Source: Blepharisma japonicum (taxonomy: Eukaryota > Ciliophora > Heterotrichea > Heterotrichida > Blepharismidae). From it: a DNA stretch of 27,489 bases. A model generated the notes under the pieces. The model searched no databases. It saw nothing but the letters and a program-made list of their open reading frames with translations, and was not told where the DNA came from. The DNA is taken from assembly GCA_949751835.1 (NCBI GenBank), contig CATKHK010000180.1, positions 1 to 27,489 of the forward strand. Direction: 5' to 3'. Every line of letters starts with the position of its first letter. Within the stretch, counting starts at the first letter, position 1. The position numbers were made by a program, and so were the translations under genes. Positions 9,813 through 20,000 of the stretch are shown here, piece after piece.

Positions 9813-12473
9813 TTACAAGTTTATCAGAAGCATGACTCCATAATTATTTGCTTCTTCAAGACTTAGCAAATTTATTTTAAGGTTTTCATGCTTTAATCGA
9901 AGCTCCCTAATTGAATTTAAGTAGTATTTAATTGTATTGCTATCTCCTAAACACTTACAAGCAGCAAATACATTTTTGATTAAATCTCAAAAAAAATCTG
10001 AATAATCTTCTGTAGATTCAAAAACTTTAATAGACTCTTCACCAAAAAATTTAGCCTTTTCAAACTTCTTTTCTCTAAAAAATTCAAAAGATAGATTATA
10101 AAGTACACTATTTGCCCAAAGCAGTGCTTCTGATCAGTTTTCTCATATATTTATATATTTCAAGCAATAATTGCTAGCGTCTTCATATCTTTTTTGTCAG
10201 AAAAATAAAACAATAAGAACTTGATACAGATTGGACTTTACTCCTTTTTCTTCTCTATAATTATTTTCAAGGTACCTTTCACAAAATAACAATATACTTT
10301 CTGCTTTATTTCAATAACCATTATTAATTCTTTTTGAGTCTATCGAATATGCCTCTCCAATTGACAGCCATGCATCAACATCATTCATGTGAATTCTAAA
10401 TCCCACTGCTTTTTCAATTTCCTTACTATTGAGAGAATTTAACTCTAAAATTTGATTTAATTTAGAGCCTTCTTCTGCATCATTTAAATATTTCCTTCAC
10501 AAGTCTTCTTTATTTTCAGCATAATAAATCCTAGCAAGCAAAATATAAGAAATTACTAAATTATGACGGTTTGGTTTGCACTCAGGCTTATTTAAAATAT
10601 TTTCACAAAGTATTTTGCAGTTTTTACTATCTTTCTCATTAAAGCAAGCTTTAGCAAGTGTATTTATGAGGGGCAGCATTTGAGAAATTGCATAAAATTT
10701 ATCATCTAAATATTTAAGAGCTTCATTTAGATGATGCATTTTGTTAGTATCCTTGTTTTTAATTCGGTAAATAGCATATAAGTTTATATGCATGGCGAAT
10801 AAGCTTACATAAAAAGGGCCAGCATTTTTTGAATATCATTTCAATGGCTCTTGGCTCATCTTTAAGGCCTTATCTAAATCCCCTTTTCAAATATAAGAGC
10901 AAACAATGCTGTAATACAACAGTCCATGATTAGATTTAAAATGATTTGTGAGCCACTCAGAATTATCTTGCTGAAGTTCTTCATAAATCGTTATCACTTC
11001 TCCATGTCTGCTTCAGTTAAATTTGAGCTCTAAGAGGAGGAGCTTTAAATCTATGATTACAGGGTGGTTTTTAGGGAAAATTATCTCCAAAAGAGCTTTT
11101 GCATTGTAAAGAGATTGGTGGCTATATTTAAAATTTCCTAAATCAAGATGTATAGTGCATCGTAGGCAGTAAAGAAGGCCAAATATATAACGTTGATAAT
11201 TTGTTTGAATTACAGGTGGTTTATATTTTAGGCACTTTTTATATAAAAATAGCGCTTCTTTTGGTTTATTGATAAAGTTCAAATCTTGGCCAAAAATAAT
11301 ATAAAAATGAGCCTTTTCTTCATTGCTTTCATAAGATATTGTATCTAATAGTTTATATATTTTGTCTATAAAGACAATTTTTTCTGGCTGATTTAATGAA
11401 ATGTAAATATCATTTAAATTGTGATATGCAAGAAAAATAAATTTTAAAATTCAGTTGTCGCTATACTTCATAAGCCTAATTACTTTTCTAAAATACCTTT
11501 CAGATGCATTAAATCTTCTCTCTATTTTATATGTCATTCCTAATTGGTAGCATGCCTTGCATATTATTAGTGCTTTATTATTCGCTTTAGCAAACTTTAA
11601 AATATACCGCAACAATATCACTGATAATTTCGATTTTTTCATAATTTTAAAAAGTATTTCAAAATTATTAATAATAGCAAAAGAAGAGAGATCTAGATAG
11701 AAATCGCAATTTTGTATTAAAATTCTCATTTTATCATCACCAAAGGTAAAATTTTTGTTACTGACATCAATTATTGTAGATATTGCAAGATTAATTAATG
11801 ATGATAATGGGCTATTCATTGGTCAAAAAGTTTCAGAATATTTCAGATTTCTAAGAGTTGTAAGAGCCATTTCAAAATCACCTTGCATTAAATATCCAGA
11901 ACATATGGAAAATGATATTTCAATAAACCCATAATCCATTTTGCTATACGAGTTCACATAAGTTCCATAACAGTAATTATCATAAAAATCGCTGAAATAA
12001 TTATAGCACAAAAAGCAAGGTATATCCCAATTTTCACTATTTTTAAGATATTTTTTTAAATTTTCTATAGATTTCAAGGTTTTATCTGTCTCTTGAATCA
12101 ATAAAAACTCAAGTGGAGTATAAATAATTTTTACAGGCACAGATTTTGCTTTCATTAAAAATAAAATTATTTTTGGAAATGATGCACATTTAATCAAGAT
12201 TCTATTTAAATCTCTAGACGTACTATATGGATTTGATTCTAAATACTGATTAAAAAGAGTCATAAATGTCCCCTTCACATAAATTATAAATTCTAATAAG
12301 AGGTTCCTTGATTCTGAATTTACAGGGATCAGAATTGAACTCATTTTATGCTCTATCTTGTCTCTTTCATGCTTTTTGTAGTGCTCTGGACATAAGTACT
12401 TGCCACAGCTGCACTTATAGAGGGAATAATAGTTGCAATAGCTGCAAAAGTTATAATAACTTCACATGGACAT
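9813..12473 (-). CDS. zinc finger (B-box-like)/TPR protein
   Basis: 886 aa with TGA as Trp and TAA as stop, one continuous frame. The N-terminus carries a zinc-binding pattern with Cys at 10, 13, 21, 23 and 28 and His at 31, 35 and 42 (C-x2-C-x7-C-x-C-x4-C-x2-H-x3-H-x6-H), a B-box-like cross-brace. The rest is alpha-helical with degenerate TPR motifs, e.g. around 302-340 (YQLGMTYKIERRFNASERYF), about 400-420 (NKPKEALFLYKKCLKYKP) and near 780 (YEDASNYCLKYINIW). TPR arrays mediate protein-protein contacts; partners are unknown. The start is the upstream ATG (12473), since the Met at 12344 would cut off the zinc finger. The same finger spacing recurs in the Kelch gene at 23400-25593. It is transcribed away from F-box copy 3, with the promoter presumably in 12474-13300. 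Confidence 0.88.
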
Positions 12474-12544
12474 TTTAATTATTTAATAGCAGTATAAGCC
12501 AATCTATTCTTAAGTTTTATTTAATAACAGAAGTATTATAATTA

Positions 12545-12821
12545 CTTAGGAAAATTATATTTTTTGGAAGTTTAGAGAATGACATTGACTCTTAGATTTG
12601 ATCTAAATTTTTGATTAATTGTTGTTTGTGCTCGATAGTAATAGTTAACGAAGGTTTCCCTGATTAATAAATATGCATCAGAATCAAGCTCTTTCATTCT
12701 CTCTCACTTTTTCGTAATGCTTATTATATTTTGAGTGTGCAAATGCACTCAATAATTGCATTTACATAGAGAATAACACTCGCAGAGTTTACAAAGTTTA
12801 TAATAGCTTTAACACAAACAT
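12545..12821 (-). pseudogene. decayed duplicate of the zinc finger/TPR 5' end (unit 2)
   Basis: From the ATG at 12821-12819 the minus strand aligns base for base with the start of the TPR gene: ATG, then the conserved TATTATAA block, then the TATTCTCTATGTAAATGC part that encodes YSLYKC. Frame is lost within a few codons. Downstream, protein-like pieces such as EHKQQLIKNLDQ (EHKQQ from GAG/CAC/AAA/CAA/CAA) remain. It lies about 70 bp upstream of the intact gene on the same strand, suggesting an old local tandem duplication. Confidence 0.55.
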
Positions 12822-13303
12822 TTAAATTATCAATTCTACGAAATCAAAGTCCTAAATAATTTAATTATTTAGAAGATAAGGGTCGATCACTTATCCATCA
12901 TAATAATAGAGGAATTATCAAACAACGAAAATTCTATTATTATGAATTACAAATAAGTGATATTCTTAGTTAATATGCCTTTAATCTGAAAATCCAAGCA
13001 ATTAAGAGAATTGCTGGATTTATTTATAAAATGCTATTTATTTATTATAAAGACAATATTTACCCAGCACATAAATATTACTTGATTTTATTAACTTATA
13101 ATTATCAATAATTTGTTCTAAATTATTGCCTAATAGGATATAATAACTTTTAGAAGTTCCTGCTGTGGTTAAAAAATTACTATTGGGAGTGCTGAAGATT
13201 CCAGAGGACAGACCTAAGAGACTAGGTCTTGGAAAATTCGTAAAAAGTTAAAGTAAATATAAAAGAAGTATTTTAAATTTAATATAACTTCGCAATTAAA
13301 AGA
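12822..13303. other. intergenic region before F-box copy 3
   Basis: No gene is seen. It is homologous to 6190-6687. It includes the hairpin at 13210-13229 (AGACCTA/TAGGTCT) and presumably the promoter of F-box copy 3. Confidence 0.6.
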
Positions 13304-13318
13304 TCTATAAAAATAATT
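13304..13318 (+). promoter_or_regulatory. TATA-like element before F-box copy 3
   Basis: TCTATAAAAATAATT, identical to copies 1 and 2 although the sequence further upstream has diverged, which gives some support for a functional constraint. Confidence 0.4.
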
Positions 13319-15028
13319 ATGGACAAGCTACCCGATTCTCTTCTGATGCTTATACTTCCTATAGTGGGCCACTTTTGTGAGCTAAATAATATAGCAACAG
13401 TTTGTAAAAGATGGCATAGAGCACTGAAAAAGGCTTATCACTACATCTCGTTTTCTGGGACTTTTAACCCTATGAATATGCCTCACAGGATTGATTTACC
13501 TTTTTATTTTCTATTGTTTAGAGAAAATCTTAAAATATTGTGGCTTAACCTTAAGTCCACTTCTCTTAAATCCCAATATAGAATATTAGACTTAGCTAAA
13601 TTATTGGCATCACAGCCTTGACTCGAAGTTCTTGATCTAACAAATGCAGAAATTAGTCCTCGTGAGCTATGAGGGGAACTAGTAAAATTGAAGCTAAAAG
13701 AAAATACCTTCAATTTGTGCAGTTTGCATACTCTGAAAATTACAAATAATAGACATAAGATTGGATTTAAACATTTAACAGAATTATTACCAAATTTAAA
13801 AAAGCTTTATGTCGGAAACACTGATATTGCTCAAAAAGACTTTATAGCAATAATAACAAAATTAAAAAAGTTAGAACTTCTAGATGTAAGCTACTGTTGA
13901 AGTCTAAAACTCTCACTGTCAGAGGAATATAGTGTTGTTTCTTTATTGCAAAATTCAAGCATAAAAGTAATATTTACTCATACGGGGGAATTATTTGATT
14001 TTCTTCGCTCTCAATCATTAAGTCACATAAAAATAATAGGCATGACAATCGAAAATATTTTGTGGAACATTGAATCTCCATTTAGCCTGGTAAAACTTGA
14101 AAAGTTTCTAAATTCTGGCGGTGATGTAAATTTATTTGACTTCGGAAAAAAGCGAAATACTTACCGTCCCCTTCTGTATCCACAATTTGATATTATTAGA
14201 AAGAGAATTGATGAAAATTTAATGGTTGAAATCTATAAAATCCTTATTCGGCATGGTCTTGATTTGAGTTTTTACGTGTTTCACAGATATTCTTATGTTA
14301 ATCTTGCAATACAATATGAATATACTGAATTGCTAAAGCTTTTTATGCATACGAAAGCTGATATATTCTTTCCTGGTGTACCAGAAGAATGAAAAAAAAT
14401 TGTTAATGATGTGCCTTGATCTTGTCCCTCAATTCTTTATGCTGGCTATTGTGAAAATATTTCAGCTTGAAATTTATTTTTAGATTATGGACTAGAAAAA
14501 ATTGATTATTATAGCATTCAGTTTGAAGAAAATTGTAATTTGTGATGTATTTTAGCTAGAAAAGATGGTACTGAATGTCTTAAATATCTACAGAATCGTT
14601 TATTTCCTTATTTTCCATGCCCTTTCAATGATCATTGAGATACAATTAGAAATAAAATTAAAAAATGCATATTTGAAGGTGAAATTGAAAAACTAAAACA
14701 TTTTCCAGACTTCTTTATTTATTATGTAGCTTGATCATTGTTGTGGGAAAATGAAATTGAATCATCAAAAAGAATAATTAAGTATTTCTCTAAGAACTTT
14801 CGCCACTGAAATGAGACGAAAATGCTTAAACGTATAAATGAATTTAAAGATAAATGAAGATATACTCTTATAATGATTGCAGTGCATAAAAACAATTTCG
14901 AAATGATACTTTATTTGGTAAAGAAAGGATTCAATATAAATTCAGCTACTCCAAAGGGGAAAACACCTTTAATGATTGCAAATTGCTCTGAAATGATAAA
15001 TTATCTCAGGAAACTTGGCGCTCGTTAA
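13319..15028 (+). CDS. F-box/LRR/ankyrin-repeat protein, copy 3
   Basis: 569 aa with TGA as Trp, ending at TAA. It has the same architecture as copies 1 and 2: F-box (about 3-45), LRR (about 75-200) and ankyrin-like repeats. The C-terminal ankyrin is the most diverged part (NINSATPKGKTPLMIANC, ending YLRKLGAR) and, with its TPKGKTPLMIA core, looks more like a canonical ankyrin repeat than the other copies. Two residues are added after SYC (WSLKLSLSEEY). The TGG after TIENIL corresponds to TGA in copies 1 and 2, and the TGA after FKDK corresponds to a non-Trp codon there. The gene is intact, so all three paralogues may be expressed. The role in an SCF ubiquitin ligase is inferred from the F-box only. 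Confidence 0.87.
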
Positions 15029-16317
15029 ATATAAGGCTTAAAATGCTGCTCTATATTCATCTTTGTGCATCTTAAAGATATTTTCTATTTAATAATAAAA
15101 AACTTAATAAAAATCTCAGAAAATTTAAAATAATAATTTTATTTAATTCATTAATGCTTTTTACTGAAGGATTTATAAGGTTAATAGCCAATATTTTGTT
15201 TTATTTAAATTTGATTAATAAAATTTTTATATTTTGATTCATATTGTAAAATATTTTAATGCAAAGTTAAAAGAATTTTATCCAACAATGATACATATAT
15301 GTGCTGCATAGTATCGCACATTTTCTTATAATTATCTAAAATTTTGTTCTACTTTCATAATAAATTTAATCAAGTGCATTTCGTCTTTTCTACCCTCATA
15401 TTTGATCTTGATAGCTAATGCAATTTAAAATGCATGGCTAGCTGATATAGCATTAAATGTGGCATGCTAACTGTGTACTAGATGCTCACGTATTATATCG
15501 AGTCTGGATTACAGTATATGAACATTGGAATCATATATTCATTATAAGATAATAGATGCGAATTGGCTGTAAACGGTTGCATACTTCGATATGTGAATTA
15601 GAATACTATTTGGGATATCGTTACACTTTTATTGAGTAATATTTGAATAAATGATTTTCATTAATATTTTTATAAGGAAACATGAAACACTTCTACAACC
15701 TATAAATAATATGCGGTGCTGGTTTTGAGTTCTGCTGTTCTTTTTAAAGTCAACTCTGTGCTAAATTGTTATATTTTATGCAATAATAATTCATATAAAA
15801 GCATTTGAAAGAGGTAAGATTCAATTTTTATAATATATGTACGCGAAGGAATGCAAAATATTTAATTATACTATCAGGACTTGCTATCAAATCAATCTTG
15901 ACTTACGTTAAGTGATTTAAGAGCTATCTCTTAATTTGAAATTGAGAAAACTAGAAACGTAGATTATATACGTGGAAGGATTGCGATCACTAATTAGGAG
16001 TAGTTCGAAAACTAATGACATATTGACCTAGAATGAAGTGCTCTATGTTGGTATTGCTTTCTGACTCACTATTCATACACAGCACATGCAATTTCTACTT
16101 TTCTGATGAGATTGTAGTCCCTATGTTGCTGCAGATTTTGTTTTAAAACGTTGGAGATAAGTGTATTTGATGTTAGAGTCAGATTTTAATTTCGACTAGA
16201 TTTTTAAGTGAAGAACAGTGTAATATTGCTAGATTACATAACATGCATTTTCGATCAATAGTTTAGCAAATCTCATAATGAAAAAATCAATAATTTAGTG
16301 TCTGATGGAATGGGAAA
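15029..16317. other. diverged conserved spacer downstream of F-box copy 3
   Basis: No open frame is supported. It is related throughout to the spacers of units 1 and 2 apart from an insertion at 15565-15767. The second stem-loop of the candidate small RNA is recognisable at 16089-16114, but the T run after it is gone. Confidence 0.65.
15565..15767. other. 203-bp insertion flanked by AATT
   Basis: Units 1 and 2 read GCGAATTAGTGATT or GCGAGTTAGTGATT here, while unit 3 has about 200 bp of unrelated sequence (starting GGCTGTAAACGG, ending CTCTGTGCTA) between two AATT tetramers at 15561-15564 and 15764-15767. This resembles an insertion with a 4-bp target duplication, such as a MITE or germline-type element. 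No terminal inverted repeats were obvious. Confidence 0.4.
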
Positions 16318-16355
16318 TAAAAAAAAAATTCATATAAAATTAAAATTTAATAGAA

Positions 16356-16499
16356 TTAGCAAGAGATTTCATTATAATACTGTTGACTTTTTTTTATAGT
16401 TTTGTCAATGTTTTTGATATCATTTGAAGGGTCAAGATTGTATTTCTTGGCGAGTGCTCTGACTTCTTGGTCATTTAGGTTCGGTAAAGAAGATGACAT
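16356..16499 (-). CDS. small ORF, 47-aa hypothetical protein
   Basis: A 47-aa frame starting MSSSLPNLNDQEVRALAKKY and ending in YYNEISC with a TAA stop. It is hydrophilic and probably helical, with a Lys-rich second half (IKNIDKTIKKSQ). An AT-rich, TATA-like stretch lies just upstream, as for other genes here. It has no recognised domain. Its codons look coding (mixed third positions, several C- and G-ending codons unlike the surrounding AT-rich spacer), but its length makes chance possible. It is followed on the plus side by a GC-richer region holding the 16702-16759 stem-loop. Confidence 0.45.
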   Translation of the reverse strand: MSSSLPNLNDQEVRALAKKYNLDPSNDIKNIDKTIKKSQQYYNEISC

Positions 16500-16701
16500 T
16501 AATATAAATTTAATTTACATTTTCAGTTTTAACTTTTATATTTAATTTATAGGCTCTTCGCGCCAAATTCAGAAAGTGAGGAGACAAGTGCGGGTGCTTC
16601 AGGGGAGATTGTGGAGCTGTGCTTAGGTGTGTGGAAGATTGCAATTGTGCTGTGATGTTAATACTTGAGTTTTTTGCTGCATTAAATGTGTGCATGACAG
16701 A

Positions 16702-16759
16702 TCAAGTTTTCGATTGGCCGATTTCGGAGGTTCGAATCGGTGATTCAATTGAAACTTGA
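16702..16759. repeat. 58-bp nested stem-loop
   Basis: The outer arms TCAAGTTTTCGATTG (16702-16716) and CAATTGAAACTTGA (16746-16759) pair over about 14 positions with one bulge and one G-U. Inside, GCCGATTTCG and CGAATCGGT pair with one bulged T and close a GAGGTT loop. The structure lies in a stretch richer in G and C than its surroundings and with no confident gene. It could be a structured RNA or a relic of a palindromic element; it does not fold as a tRNA. Confidence 0.6.
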
Positions 16760-17010
16760 AGGAAAAAGAGCAATTAGAGATTTGCAGCTTGAACTCTGTG
16801 CAAGGATTTTATATTTTTGGAGTTTTCAAAATTTTTAGTTATTTTTTCAGAATTTGATTATTTTTTTTCAAGATTTTTCAAATAAAACGAGAGAAATGCT
16901 GGTCTGGCCAGCGCTAAAATAGTTAATAATAATAATAATAATTTACATTTTCGATTTCATTTATAAGCAAATTATTTTTAAGTTTTATCTCTAATTTCAT
17001 TATTAAATTC
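16760..17010. other. non-coding gap with TAA microsatellite
   Basis: No gene is seen. It contains an inverted repeat GCTGG/CCAGC around 16898-16912 and six TAA repeats at 16924-16941, just downstream of the 3' end of the membrane-protein gene on minus. Confidence 0.6.
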
Positions 17011-20000
17011 TTAAACATTAATCTCTTTGCTCAATTTTGAGTCCTCATAAGTGCTTTGCGTTGAAATAACCTCAAAAGGATTTTTGATCTTAGAATTCTG
17101 TATTCTTTTTATGAAATAAAACCCTAGCATTGAGATAATTATAAGAGCAGAGATTATCCCAATAAGGAAACTATTTTTTCCTCTTAAATTGCTTGGTAAT
17201 GATTTTGGCTCTCTTTTAAAAACAATAACTGAAGTATTCATTGCATTATTTTCATTTACTGCAGTTATAAACATACTAAATTCTGTTGTTCCTCATTTTT
17301 CTATCATTTGTCTGTATTCAGATTCATTCATTTCTGGGAAAATCAAATAATCTTCATTTATTTTGTAGCTTCTGTATGTGTGTGATGTAATCATTGTAAT
17401 AGTGCTGTTATCTATAAACTGTATGCTTGCTGACTCTACAAAGTCACTTTGATTGTAAGCGAATTTTCCAATATAATTTGAATTTGCATTGGCTTTTACA
17501 TCAAAAATTGACAGAGACAAATCTTTATAAGGCTGAAATGACTGAAATGCAACATATCTCCCGTCCTCTGAACAAATAATTGAACCAGGTTTAGCACTAC
17601 CAGAATTCGAGCTAGAAAAATATTCTGTATATTTTTCTTGGTTTATATTTATATAATTTTCGATTTGATATGATTTCATTTTAAGATCACCATCAGATAC
17701 ATATAGAAGATTTCCGCAAATGCCCATGCTTAAAACTATTTTCGGCTCGTTACTTTTAAGCCCACCTATAGCAGTGCTTGGAAGGCTTGTGTGAGTCTCT
17801 ATAACTCTAATTCCATAAGCAATATCAGATAAGTACCAATACACAGTTTCTGTATCTTTTATGTTATAATCAATGAGAGCTATACAAAATTTTTCCAAGC
17901 CTAGTGACAAGACATTTATTTTTTCAATGTTATAAAGATTTACGCTGCCTTCAATTCAATTTCCTCTTAGTCTCCAAAGATCACTAAAAGGATGATTCAA
18001 GTTAAAACACTCAGCAAAAACCATTATTTCAAAATTATTCTCATCTAGTGGTGCTAGCCTTAATAAATTTATTTCAGCAGGGATTGGAAAGAGTTTGGAC
18101 TGAGTAAAAGATAAATTTTTATAATCAAATTCCCAAAAAATGACAGCATTGATTTTTTCAACTAAATCTGAGTAAAATGCTGTATTGCTATTTTGGTAAG
18201 TGCAAATCGTAACTATTAATGCTTTTGTACCTTTGAGAGTTAATGATGATTCAATTTGCTTGCAAACTAAATTTTGAAGTTCTTCTTGAATGGGGATTAA
18301 CAATGTCTCATTTGAGAACCCATTTATATTTTTTATTATAAACCCAAAGTCTGAAGTTATTACAACAATACCTGCTTGAGGAATGGCAATATGATCGAAT
18401 ATAATATTTCCATTTAAATTATTTGTTTCTCCAACTTTCTCAATTCTTTGAGGTAACAGCACAGGAAGAAAGCTTTTATCTGTATTGCTCAAATAATTTC
18501 CATTTACATTTACGCTTTTCTCTATATCCTGACCAAAAAAGACTTCACTCAAATCAAATATATAATTTTCGTTATATGGAATATTACTGTTTATTTTCCA
18601 TTTTTCATTATTAGGCCATAGGTTCTCAACTACTATAGTAATTGGAAAGCTTCGCTCCAGCTGATTTTCCTCGTTATGAGCAATAACTGAAAAATTCATG
18701 TTATAGCTTGCCTCTCTGATTTCTTTTCAATCAGAAACGGATATAATGATTTTATTTTCAAGCATGCATTGCGAAAAATATAATAAATTTTGCTGACAGT
18801 TCACTCTATAAATTTCTACATATTTCTCTTTTATTTCTGAGTGAAAGTTTGCAAGATCTAATTTATAATTGGAATATGAAAAATTATCAGAAATTTTCAT
18901 TTCAGCCGTATAGTATAGAGCACTATAAGAAGGCTGATTAATATCGTATATATATATTCTATCTTCTGTATGCAAATAAATCAAGTAATTTCTTGCAAAA
19001 TAATTCACAATTTTTAGATGTGGCTCAATCAAAATTGTCTTTAAATATATTCAGGGGCCTCTATAAATGTCAATTTTCTCATCATAAACCAACCCAATAA
19101 ATAAATCTGAGCCGACAATGAATTTAATCCCTTGAGACTTGAATTTTAAAATACTTGATAATTCTCCTAATTGTGTTGGATTCACTGCTAGAACTCCTTG
19201 ATTTTGATCCAGTAAATAAATGAACAATTTAATGTTATTATTGAATTTTGCCATGAGGTTTTCTGCACTCCAATGGAAATCATTCTCTAATTCTGTTTGA
19301 GTTAAAGTACCGATTTTTTTGGATCTGTTGCCGAAAAACATGAAAGACTCAATTTTTTCTCTATTTCCGCATATAATGCAATCTTCACCTAAAGCAAAAA
19401 GCAGGCACTCCATTCCTGTCTCAAATTCATGAATAATACTTGAGCTATGTATACTTCATACTGAAACCATATAGGCACCCATATGGGATTTTCTATAAAT
19501 GAAAGTTAAATCATTCGTATCAGTTACAGCTTTTACTGGATTTGCCACACTTATTGTGAAATTTATGTCGGGATTACTAATATTTTCGATGTATATTCTA
19601 TCTTTATAGTAATATATTCATAAATCAAGAGAATAGTGAGCAAAATCTTCAATTTCTTCAGGCAAAGTTAGATTTTTGAACAAAGTAAACTTGCTTATAG
19701 GACTTACTTCAAAATTGAACTGCTTTGATTTGGGAAATTTATACTCAAATTTTAAATTAGGCCCTAAAAAGTAGGAATTGACGTCTAAAATAAAATCAGC
19801 TTTATTATCATATATTGCGTAACTTTCAGAATAATCTCTAGAGCTTTTCTCGCTAAGAAAAATTTCTTTTGATCGCTTTTTAACTGATATCACATGTAAA
19901 TCAGAAGTTATTCAAGACTCGGAGTGATCAGTCGCCTTTACTTTGATGAGAGATGTGCAGTTTCCAGATACTTTGAGGCTTCATTCTTTGATTGAGACTT

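Larger units (their letters stand above)
6476..13095. repeat. tandem unit 2 (F-box gene, spacer, intact TPR gene)
   Basis: This is the most complete of the three tandem units. It holds F-box copy 2 on plus, the conserved spacer, the intact zinc finger/TPR gene on minus, and the decayed TPR 5' duplicate. Unit boundaries are approximate. Confidence 0.8.
13096..16317. repeat. tandem unit 3 (F-box gene and diverged spacer)
   Basis: The F-box gene and spacer are homologous to units 1 and 2, but the spacer is more diverged and carries a 203-bp insertion. Similarity ends at about 16317, at the same motif (GTCTGATGGAATGGGAAAT) where units 1 and 2 also diverge. No TPR sequence follows. Confidence 0.75.

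Noticed and set aside
13504-13713. Antisense 69-aa frame inside F-box copy 3
   Set aside because: A shadow of the F-box/LRR coding sequence, not conserved as an open frame in the other copies.
16510-16695. 61-aa Ser/Thr/Pro-rich minus-strand frame, extendable without a start to about 90 aa
   Set aside because: It overlaps the GC-richer stem-loop island, has low-complexity composition, lacks any recognisable domain, and no GT-AG intron joins it to the 47-aa ORF.
16729-16741. tRNA B-box-like GGTTCGAATC
   Set aside because: The flanking bases pair as a simple nested hairpin; no acceptor stem, anticodon arm or five-pair T stem can be drawn.
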